Below are positions 1 through 5,169 of a stretch of DNA of 5,169 nt, piece after piece; position 1 is the stretch's first letter, and each line of letters begins with the position of its first letter. The DNA is from Bacteroidota bacterium. GTDB taxonomy: Bacteria; Bacteroidota; Bacteroidia; 2-12-FULL-35-15. The stretch is taken from NCBI GenBank assembly GCA_021413595.1, contig JAIOQD010000224.1, positions 1 through 5,169 of the forward strand, given 5' to 3'. Both the position numbers and the translations under genes were made by a program. The notes below the pieces were generated by a model. It was given only the letters and a program-made list of their open reading frames with translations. It was not told the DNA's origin and did no database searches.

Positions 1-2412
1 TATACGGTTACAGTTACAGATTCAAAAGGATGTATTGCAACCAATTCTGTTACCATTTCTCAACCAACGGCTCCATTAGTTGTTTCCAGCTCATCTTTAC
101 CAGCAACATGTTTTGGAGGTACGAATGGATCCGTTTCTTCCGCGGCTATAAATGGAACCGGACCTTATACTTTTTACTGGATGCCGGGAAGTATTGCAGG
201 ACAAAATATTACCAACCTCACAGCAGGAACCTATACAGTAACAGCAAAAGATTCAAAGGGATGTATTGATACCAATTCGGTAACTATAAATCAACCTGAT
301 CAAATAGTACTTAGCACAACAAGTGTTAATTCAGATTGTGGTCAACCAAATGGTCAAACTTCTGTTTCGATCGTATCGGGAGGATATCTTCCATTCAGTT
401 ATTTATGGTCTCCAACCGGTGGCACCGATGCTGTTGTAACAAACTTAGTATCAGGCGCATATACGGTAAGGGTAACTGATCTTAAGGGGAGTACTTCCAT
501 TCAATTCGGAAATGTGGGTGAAAATGCTGCCCCCATATTAACCATATCTTCAGTGATCAATGTAAGCTGCAAGGGAGGCTCAAACGGCTCTGCGAAAGTA
601 TCCACTATGGGAGGGATTGGCCCTTTTACATACTCCTGGATGCCTTTAGGAGGCAATGATTCAATTGCAACAGGTTTAACGGTTGGCTCCTATACCGTTA
701 CTGTAAATGGATCCAATAACTGTCAATCACTTGCTACCATAAATCCGGGCATTACAGAACCTCCTCCAATTTTAATAACCGAAACCAATACCCCTGTGAC
801 CTGTTTTGGCGGAAATGATGGAACTGCATCCGTCATTGCTTCAGGAGGAACACCTGGATATACTTACCTATGGAGCAATAGCGGTACTTCTTCTCAAATT
901 TCAAGCCTATCAGCACAAACCTATACGATACAGGTAACAGACACCAATAATTGTGTGCAAAGCATACCCGTTTTAATCACTGAACCGAGTCAATTGAACG
1001 TAGGAATTTCATCAACAACAAATGTTAGTTGTTATGGTTTTAGTGATGGGGCAGCTACAGCAGCTGTTAGCGGAGGTACAATTGATTACACCTATAATTG
1101 GTTGCCATTGGGAGACAATGGTCCAATAGGAACAGGCTTATCAGAAGGAACTTATACATTAACAATAACTGATTTTAATGGTTGTATCAAACAAGATTCT
1201 GTGGTGATAACACAACCAGCTCAAGCACTATCCGCAACCAGCAATGTTTCAAACATAACCTGTTTTGGAGGATCTAATGGTACTGCGGGTATTCATCCTG
1301 CTGGTGGAACTATGGCTTATTCGTATCAATGGAATCCCTCTGTATCGTTAAATGACACAGCTTCAGGTCTCGCTTCGGGAAATTATACCATTTTAATTGC
1401 GGACAATAATAACTGTCAAACAAACCTTGCGATCAGTATAACTGAACCCTCAGAAATAAGTGGCTCACTGGTATCTGTAGATCCATCCTGCGGATTATCC
1501 AATGGTACTATTTCATCTCAGGTATCGGGAGGGGTATTGCCATATACTTATTTGTGGTCATTGGGGGGAGCTACAACTTCAGGAATAAATGGTTTAGGAA
1601 CAGGATCCTATAGTTTAACGGTTACTGACGCTTTAGGTTGTACCCAAACATTATCAACCACTCTTACCATTATGCCTAATCCTGTTATTTCAGTTTCAGC
1701 AATAAATAATACTTCCTGTTTTGGTGGAAATGATGGTTCGGCAGCAGTGTATATTACCCAAGGAACACCTCCCTATACAATAAACTGGGTACCTTCAGGA
1801 GGTAATGGTTTATCAGCTTCCTTATTATCTGTTGGTACATATACCATAAATGTAACCGATGCTTTAGGTTGTTTAGTACTTGACAGCTTGATTGTGGCTG
1901 AGCCAACACCAGTAGATATTTCTATTACTTCGATAACTGACATATTATGTAATGGTGGAAGTACCGGATCAATATCCGTTACGGCAACAGGAGGTACAGG
2001 CACCCTTTATACTTATTCATGGGCTCCTGTTGTATCAAATTCAGCAACAGCTGCTAATCTTACAATAGGTACATATACTGTAAATGTTATGGATCAAAAC
2101 AATTGTATTAAATCAATCTCTGCTACTATCACAGAACCCTCGCTACTATCCGCTTCTATTGATACTACTATACACGCTACTTGTTATGGCGGTGTAGGAA
2201 GTGCATCTGCGCTTGCTTCCGGAGGAGTTATCCCTTATAGTTATTCATGGTCTGCACCTGCTATCGGGCAAACTGGAACTGAAGCAACCAACCTTATTGC
2301 CGGTTCATATACTATTACAATAACTGATACAAACGGATGTTTTACAAGCGCCAATATTATAATAAAGGAACCATTGGAAGTAGTAACTACCAGTGGAGAA
2401 GATGATACATTA
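1..2412 (+). repeat. Array of SprB-like protein repeats (one partial, ten complete)
   Basis: The in-frame coding repeats are marked by the first Cys of each unit. Units start at 109, 337, 568, 802, 1030, 1261, 1489, 1717, 1948 and 2182; bases 1-108 are the tail of an earlier unit, and the next phased Cys codon is at 2413. Unit lengths are 228-234 bases (76-78 residues). Each unit has an N-terminal CxGGxxG-type motif (CFGGNDG in the units at 802 and 1717), a mid-unit Y-T/S-Y-x-W, a G-x-Y-T-V strand, T-D-x-x-G/N-C and a linker ending in E/Q-P. The match is to the SprB repeat family (Pfam PF13573), recognised from memory. Copies differ widely at the DNA level, with synonymous codon changes even in the shared CFGG motif, so this is an old array rather than a recently expanded satellite. 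Confidence 0.9.
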
Positions 2413-3669
2413 TGTCTTGGTCAAACAGGAACTATAGCAGCATCCGCTATTGGTGGTGCTGGGAATTATTATTACGCATGGCAACCTTCAGGTGCCATCA
2501 CATTGGGAACATTGCCTGTCACTCCAAGCAGCGATATCACTTATACTGTTGTGGCTTATGATCAAATGGGATGCCAAGGGACACCAGCAACAGTGTCGGT
2601 TACCGTTTTTAATTTAACAAGTAGTAACATTCAGGCACAAGGAGCCTCACCTATCTGCCCAGGTCAAAACACTACCATATATGTTGAAACAACTGGCTCT
2701 ACTGGGCCTTTGACTTATCAATGGAATCATAATTTAGGTACTGAAAGTGGTAATTACCAGGTAACACCAGCACAAGCTACAACCTATATTGTTACAGTTA
2801 GTAATATGTGCGGTTTATCAGCTACAGATTCGATAACCATACTTTTAAATCCTCAACCGTCAATTGCTTTAACATCCGCTAACAATTCATTGTGCGTACC
2901 GGGTTCTATGCCATTTTTTGATAATTCTGTTACTGGAAATATAAATGATCCAATCACTATGTGGGAATGGCACTTTGGAGATGGTACTATTTCTTTGGAA
3001 GAGAATCCTGTTCATTTTTATAGCCAACCAGGGACTTACCTTATTTCCTTAACCGTAACTACTGTGGGAGGATGTACCTCCAATAATTTATCCTCGCCAT
3101 TAATGGTTAGCGCCCATCCAATTCCTAGTGCTGTGTTTTCAGTCAATTCATCTAACCTTGATCTTCCCTATGATGTATTGATCTTAAATAATCAATCGGT
3201 AGGTGCAAATTCATACTATTGGGAATTTGGCGATTCGGGAACATCCACACAATTTAACCCCCAGTATGTTTATTCATCACTAGGTATTTTTAAAATTCAA
3301 CTTATTGCCATGTCCCAGTATGGATGTGTTGATACAGCCTTTGCAGAGATCACAACAGATGCTGATGTTATTTTCCCTAATGTTTTTACTCCAAATCCAA
3401 ATGGCAATCAGGGTGGTTTTTACAATATAAATAACTTAAGTAATGATATATTTTTCCCATACAGTTCAGGAGTAATTGAATTTAAAATTGAAATTTTTAA
3501 TCGCTGGGGCGAAGAAATTTTCGAATCATTAGATATTAAACAAGGTTGGGATGGTTTTTACAGAGGAGTTATTTGTCAGCAGGATGTTTACGTTTGGAAA
3601 GCATACATTAAACTGAACAATGCAAAAGTTTTCTATAAAAACGGGGACGTTACGCTTCTTAGGTATTAA
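1..3669 (+). CDS. SprB-like giant repeat adhesin with PKD domains and T9SS type B sorting domain (5' partial)
   Basis: Seen: frame 1 is open from base 1 to TAA at 3667-3669, giving 1222 residues. The ATG at 181 lies inside a repeat, so the true start and signal peptide are upstream of the window. Domain order by visible residue: SprB-like repeats 1-804 (pattern C-F/Y-G-G-x-x-G, then Y-x-Y-x-W, then T-D-x-x-x-C, then T-E-P), two diverged Ig/PKD-like modules about 805-964, PKD 1 about 965-1039 (WHFGDG near 990-995), PKD 2 about 1040-1119 (WEFGDS near 1074-1079, with Ser where FGDG is usual), and a type B sorting domain 1125-1222. Known: SprB-type proteins of gliding Bacteroidota are exported by T9SS and act as mobile cell-surface adhesins; PKD and SprB repeats form extended stalks. 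Inferred: a surface adhesin or gliding/matrix protein. Ligand and full length cannot be told. No catalytic motif is seen. It is not claimed to be the sprB orthologue, since such repeats occur in many paralogues. Confidence 0.93.
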   Translation, partial: YTVTVTDSKGCIATNSVTISQPTAPLVVSSSSLPATCFGGTNGSVSSAAINGTGPYTFYWMPGSIAGQNITNLTAGTYTVTAKDSKGCIDTNSVTINQPDQIVLSTTSVNSDCGQPNGQTSVSIVSGGYLPFSYLWSPTGGTDAVVTNLVSGAYTVRVTDLKGSTSIQFGNVGENAAPILTISSVINVSCKGGSNGSAKVSTMGGIGPFTYSWMPLGGNDSIATGLTVGSYTVTVNGSNNCQSLATINPGITEPPPILITETNTPVTCFGGNDGTASVIASGGTPGYTYLWSNSGTSSQISSLSAQTYTIQVTDTNNCVQSIPVLITEPSQLNVGISSTTNVSCYGFSDGAATAAVSGGTIDYTYNWLPLGDNGPIGTGLSEGTYTLTITDFNGCIKQDSVVITQPAQALSATSNVSNITCFGGSNGTAGIHPAGGTMAYSYQWNPSVSLNDTASGLASGNYTILIADNNNCQTNLAISITEPSEISGSLVSVDPSCGLSNGTISSQVSGGVLPYTYLWSLGGATTSGINGLGTGSYSLTVTDALGCTQTLSTTLTIMPNPVISVSAINNTSCFGGNDGSAAVYITQGTPPYTINWVPSGGNGLSASLLSVGTYTINVTDALGCLVLDSLIVAEPTPVDISITSITDILCNGGSTGSISVTATGGTGTLYTYSWAPVVSNSATAANLTIGTYTVNVMDQNNCIKSISATITEPSLLSASIDTTIHATCYGGVGSASALASGGVIPYSYSWSAPAIGQTGTEATNLIAGSYTITITDTNGCFTSANIIIKEPLEVVTTSGEDDTLCLGQTGTIAASAIGGAGNYYYAWQPSGAITLGTLPVTPSSDITYTVVAYDQMGCQGTPATVSVTVFNLTSSNIQAQGASPICPGQNTTIYVETTGSTGPLTYQWNHNLGTESGNYQVTPAQATTYIVTVSNMCGLSATDSITILLNPQPSIALTSANNSLCVPGSMPFFDNSVTGNINDPITMWEWHFGDGTISLEENPVHFYSQPGTYLISLTVTTVGGCTSNNLSSPLMVSAHPIPSAVFSVNSSNLDLPYDVLILNNQSVGANSYYWEFGDSGTSTQFNPQYVYSSLGIFKIQLIAMSQYGCVDTAFAEITTDADVIFPNVFTPNPNGNQGGFYNINNLSNDIFFPYSSGVIEFKIEIFNRWGEEIFESLDIKQGWDGFYRGVICQQDVYVWKAYIKLNNAKVFYKNGDVTLLRY
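2413..3357 (+). other. Stalk-to-anchor region: two Ig/PKD-like modules and two PKD domains
   Basis: This is part of the adhesin. Two modules (Cys codons at 2413 and 2656) lose the CxGGxxG signature but keep Y-x-W and a Cys near the end. They resemble the PKD-like modules with P-x-x-x-T-T-Y motifs (VTPSSDITYTV, VTPAQATTYIV) found in many Bacteroidota secreted proteins. PKD 1 follows (WEWHFGDG, then NPVHFYSQPGTYLISLTV). PKD 2 follows (YYWEFGDSGTS, then NPQYVYSSLGIFKIQL). The second PKD directly precedes the sorting domain, the usual arrangement in type B T9SS clients. Role inferred: a rigid spacer between the repeats and the cell-surface anchor. Confidence 0.8.
3373..3669 (+). other. T9SS type B C-terminal sorting domain (CHU_C / gliding motility-associated)
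   Basis: The last 98 residues carry the hallmarks of the CHU_C/TIGR04131 domain in order: FPNVFTPN at residues 1125-1132, IFNRWGEEIFES at 1165-1176, GWDG at 1182-1185, VYVWK at 1196-1200 and GDVTLLR at 1215-1221. Known: this domain directs Sec-exported proteins through the T9SS; type B clients such as SprB are processed or anchored with the help of PorP/SprF-like partners, often encoded nearby. No sprF-like gene is visible downstream in this window. The domain looks complete, ending one residue (Tyr) after the usual terminal VTL-I/L-R motif. Confidence 0.92.
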
Positions 3670-4011
3670 AATCATCGCTTACTTTTTGATTGGTGTTTTG
3701 GTTAAATTTAAAAAAAATCGCTTATAAGTGTCCTGACCAGTTGTGTTTTTCCAATCAAATATTTTTTCCTAAAACCAAATCGTGCCGAGTAACCTCTGTA
3801 TGCAAAAATCGATTTGCTCCACACCAAACACTGGTTATAAATCCCTCTATAATAGTCGATGTTTTGTAACCTCTATTGGAATTAGATTTTGGCAAGTCGG
3901 CATTAGATTCAACTATGCCCTAAAGCCTATTTTTATCCAACATTTGCTTCAAAAAAAACCATCCCCCCAGGGCGTAATCTCTTTGTTGGTATACGATACA
4001 TCAAATTCCAT
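3665..4011 (-). pseudogene. Decayed N-terminal fragment of an IS1380/IS4-like DDE transposase
   Basis: On the minus strand, an ATG at 4011-4009 preceded by an in-frame stop (4023-4021) starts MEFDVSYTNKEITPWG. Switching frame at small indels gives a collinear protein: LKQMLD, IGFRA, VESNADLPKSNSNRGYKTST, IIEGFITSVWCGANRFLHTE, VTRHDLVLGK, FDWKNTTGQDTYKRFF and KFNQNTNQKVSDDF. I recognise this from memory as the N-terminus of a Bacteroidota transposase group usually annotated IS1380 family (about 430 residues); only about the first quarter remains. Frame breaks lie near 3951-3966 (G and T runs), 3930-3934 (T run on +), 3914-3916, 3762-3767 and 3710-3717. Apparent stops such as TAG at 3922-3920 result from these shifts. 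The DDE catalytic core is absent, so it cannot transpose. Family assignment is less certain than the transposase call. Confidence 0.75.
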
Positions 4012-4024
4012 AAAACAAATTTAC

Positions 4025-4041
4025 CTAATGCTACGCATTAG
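4025..4041. repeat. Perfect palindrome CTAATGCTACGCATTAG
   Basis: Seven-base arms (CTAATGC / GCATTAG) flank a 3-base centre. It lies 14 bases upstream of the relic transposase start on the minus strand. A near copy is present at 4116-4137. It could be a hairpin in the leader of the old insertion sequence or part of its end; function unknown. Confidence 0.6.
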
Positions 4042-4059
4042 AAAAAATTACACTTAAAT

Positions 4060-4083
4060 TCTATTGCGTAATTTGAGTTAAAC
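4060..4083. repeat. Direct repeat copy 1 (with 4208-4232)
   Basis: On the minus strand this reads TTTAACTCAAATTACGCAAT. The other copy reads TTTAACCTAAATTACGTATT. They share TTTAAC and AAATTACG with a few changes between and after. It lies between the two palindromes, in the region upstream of the relic transposase. Confidence 0.45.
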
Positions 4084-4115
4084 AAAAATTTGAAAAATTT
4101 ACTCTTGCAAAAAAT

Positions 4116-4137
4116 TCTCAATGCTATGCATTAGAGA
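4116..4137. repeat. Second, imperfect copy of the palindrome
   Basis: The core AATGC-TAT-GCATT is flanked by TCTC on the left and A-GAGA on the right, giving a hairpin with one bulged A. On the minus strand it shares the string TCTAATGC, one changed base, then TAGCATT with the copy at 4025-4041. The two copies are 90-odd bases apart. Confidence 0.5.
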
Positions 4138-4207
4138 TTTCTACTCAAACATTTAGCTACATTCTATTATTGACAGCAGTTGTAGCCCGAATTCCTTTTA
4201 TAAAATT

Positions 4208-4232
4208 ACTCAATACGTAATTTAGGTTAAAT
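4208..4232. repeat. Direct repeat copy 2 (with 4060-4083)
   Basis: This is the second copy of the TTTAACnnAAATTACG motif (minus strand), 148 bases from the first. It contains its own short inverted repeat, ATTAC/GTAAT (4206-4210 and 4216-4220). It may mark the outer limit of the insertion-sequence remnant; no terminal inverted repeat partner can be checked because the other IS end is missing. Confidence 0.4.
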
Positions 4233-4254
4233 CGGACAATTTTAAAATATATAA

Positions 4255-4271
4255 TTGATATTATCTATCAA
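4255..4271. promoter_or_regulatory. Inverted repeat TTGATA-N5-TATCAA
   Basis: Perfect 6-base arms around a 5-base centre in the AT-rich leader of the downstream gene. It could be a regulator site; in DNA this AT-rich it could also be chance. Confidence 0.2.
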
Positions 4272-4295
4272 AGCTTTAAATCGTTTTAATCAATT

Positions 4296-4313
4296 GTTAA
4301 TACTGTTATTAAC
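4296..4313. promoter_or_regulatory. Inverted repeat GTTAATA-CTGT-TATTAAC
   Basis: Perfect 7-base arms with a 4-base spacer, the strongest of three inverted repeats in this leader. It sits 28 bases upstream of the weak -7-like element at 4341, where an operator overlapping a -33 region could lie. It is followed by only four T, so it is a poor terminator. Function inferred only from position. Confidence 0.3.
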
Positions 4314-4340
4314 TTTTCACTAAAAGTATAAACAAATAGC

Positions 4341-4349
4341 AACCTTTGC
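4341..4349 (+). promoter_or_regulatory. Weak Bacteroidota -7-like element AACCTTTGC
   Basis: It matches the Bacteroidota -7 consensus TAnnTTTGC except for the first base. No clear TTG -33 element lies about 19 bases upstream. If used, it would give a 5' leader of roughly 190 bases before the ATG at 4546. A perfect 5-base-arm palindrome (TCATT-CGT-AATGA, 4355-4367) would then overlap the transcription start. Confidence 0.2.
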
Positions 4350-4538
4350 AGGAATCATTCGTAATGAACATTAGAATTTAATATACACCAACAAATCAAC
4401 CAAGAATACCGATATAATAAAATTAATTATCGACAATTGGTTTAAATTTAAAAATATTAAATAAACAAAAATTAACCTTTTGATCGTTTAGCTGAGGTAT
4501 TAATCTTAGAATATAAATCTAAAAGTTGTTGTAAAATG

Positions 4539-4543
4539 AGGAG
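4539..4543 (+). promoter_or_regulatory. AGGAG too close to the start codon
   Basis: AGGAG ends only 2 bases before the ATG at 4546, too close for normal Shine-Dalgarno pairing. The start is still preferred because it yields a full signal peptide; the next in-frame ATG (4573) would remove most of it. Start selection is probably not driven by this motif, in line with weak SD dependence in Bacteroidota. Confidence 0.35.
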
Positions 4544-4545
4544 TT

Positions 4546-5169
4546 ATGAAAAGCCGATTGTATATATTCTTAATGTGTGTGTTTCTGTGCATCTCATCAA
4601 TTGCTTACTCTACCCATATTGTAGGCGGTTCTTTAACGTATGTTTATAACGGGGGCTCAAGTTATACTGTAACATTAAAACTTTACCGTGACTGTGGCCC
4701 TAATACCGCTGGATTTCCTAACTCAGTAACTATTAACGTTGAAGGGTATAATGGAGCAGCTTTTTCACCGAGTTTAGATATTACTATGAACTTAGGAGTG
4801 GTAAGTACAGTCCCTCCTTCCCTTGATCCTTGTGCAATCACACCGAATCCGATCCCCTGTGTTCAGGAAGGAATTTATACCAGAACTGTAAATAATCTTC
4901 CACCAAACCCAGGAGGTTATCATTTGAATTATCAAGTAATTGCACGAAACCTTGGTTTAAGTAATGTTAATGCTACTTGTAATTGCATAGGCTCAAGTTT
5001 TTACGCATTCATTCCAGGGAATTCAGTTATTTGGGCAGAAGATTTTACTTTAGCAAATAATACAATAGTTGATAACGGAGCTACAGCATGGAGTATCGCT
5101 AATGTTGCAGGATATCCTGCTCCGGTCACAGCACGGGTAAATAATAATTTATTTGAAATTACAGGTGCA
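4546..5169 (+). CDS. Exported gliding motility-associated/PKD-type surface protein (3' partial)
   Basis: Seen: ATG at 4546 opens a frame that runs to the window end (208 codons, no stop). Residues 1-22 form a signal peptide: basic KSR, a hydrophobic stretch LYIFLMCVFLCISSIA, and likely cleavage after A-Y-S. The mature protein starts THIVGGSLTY (23-32), then YRDC (47-50), CVQEGIY (105-111) and LPPNPGGYHLNYQ (118-130). From about 160 comes WAEDFTLANNT with DNGATAWSI. Known: the HIVGG...YRDC...GGYHL N-terminal domain and the W-x-E-D-F...GATAWS module recur at the front of large secreted Bacteroidota proteins that end in PKD domains and a T9SS sorting domain. Inferred: a second T9SS-exported surface protein; its C-terminus is outside the window, so the sorting type cannot be confirmed. 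Odd: VIARN (131-135) stands where relatives often have a CCRN motif. It is on the same strand as the upstream adhesin but 876 bases away, so probably not tightly co-transcribed. Confidence 0.85.
   Translation, partial: MKSRLYIFLMCVFLCISSIAYSTHIVGGSLTYVYNGGSSYTVTLKLYRDCGPNTAGFPNSVTINVEGYNGAAFSPSLDITMNLGVVSTVPPSLDPCAITPNPIPCVQEGIYTRTVNNLPPNPGGYHLNYQVIARNLGLSNVNATCNCIGSSFYAFIPGNSVIWAEDFTLANNTIVDNGATAWSIANVAGYPAPVTARVNNNLFEITGA

Larger units (their letters stand above)
4012..4545. other. Non-coding intergenic stretch
   Basis: No credible gene is seen on either strand. The left half (to about 4233) holds the paired palindromes and direct repeats listed separately and is probably the upstream end of the decayed insertion sequence. 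The right half is very AT-rich, with three short inverted repeats and no convincing consensus promoter, and forms the leader of the downstream exported-protein gene. No tRNA, riboswitch or CRISPR pattern is seen, and no intrinsic terminator (GC hairpin plus T run) follows the adhesin stop. Confidence 0.6.

Noticed and set aside
181..183. ATG at 181 as start of the adhesin
   Set aside because: Sixty in-frame codons upstream continue the same repeat pattern (CFGG at 109, T-D-x-K-G-C near 19-42), and there is no signal peptide after this ATG.
30..269. 79-codon plus-strand open frame near the left edge
   Set aside because: It is out of frame with the adhesin, which is open from base 1 and shows clear repeat homology through this stretch.
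1773..2003. 76-codon minus-strand open frame inside the adhesin
   Set aside because: It is fully antisense to two SprB repeats; the repeat-encoded bases alone explain the openness.
1..2412. CRISPR array or DNA satellite from the regular 228-234 base period
   Set aside because: The periodicity is in the protein; the DNA units are diverged and there are no short identical repeats separated by unique spacers.
3674..3724. 8-base direct repeat ATCGCTTA (3674-3681, 3717-3724) as a target-site duplication
   Set aside because: Both copies fall inside the transposase-like coding relic rather than at its borders.
3685..3759. 9-base inverted repeat TTTGATTGG / CCAATCAAA as a terminator or IS end
   Set aside because: The loop is 57 bases, there is no T run in the right place, and both arms lie in the transposase relic where they code for unrelated residues; probably coincidence.
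3782..4057. 91-codon plus-strand open frame between the two surface-protein genes
   Set aside because: It is antisense to the minus-strand transposase relic, its product looks like no known protein, and it has no ribosome binding site; it is best explained as a shadow of the relic.

Overview
The window looks like the chromosome of a member of the Bacteroidota (Cytophaga/Flavobacterium/Sphingobacterium side, genus not resolved). It is AT-rich. It carries a SprB-type repeat adhesin ending in a type B C-terminal sorting domain of the type IX secretion system (T9SS), followed on the same strand by the start of a second secreted protein of a kind common in gliding Bacteroidota. Neither gene has a strong, well-spaced Shine-Dalgarno site, as is usual in this phylum.

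Layout. Positions 1-3669 (+) are the 3' part of a giant surface protein. The frame is already open at base 1, so the first in-frame ATG (181) is an internal Met, not the start. The 1222 visible residues comprise the tail of one SprB-like repeat, ten full repeats at a 76-78 residue period, two diverged Ig/PKD-like modules, two PKD domains and a complete CHU_C/type B sorting domain. Positions 3670-4545 contain no intact gene. The left part (about 3665-4011, minus strand) is a decayed N-terminal fragment of an IS1380/IS4-like DDE transposase, split by at least five small indels. It begins practically at the adhesin stop codon. Upstream of the transposase start (4021-4233) are two degenerate copies each of a palindrome and of a direct-repeat motif, probably the old IS end. 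Positions 4240-4545 are very AT-rich leader DNA with three short perfect inverted repeats and only a weak promoter candidate. Positions 4546-5169 (+) are the 5' part of the second exported protein (208 residues visible, open at the window end).

How it fits together. Both proteins are probably exported by Sec across the inner membrane and then by T9SS to the cell surface, where proteins of these kinds act in adhesion, gliding or matrix binding. The sorting signal is visible only for the first; the signal peptide is visible only for the second. I see no new enzymatic or defence system here. The most informative non-obvious item is the hidden transposase relic and its junction with the adhesin stop codon.
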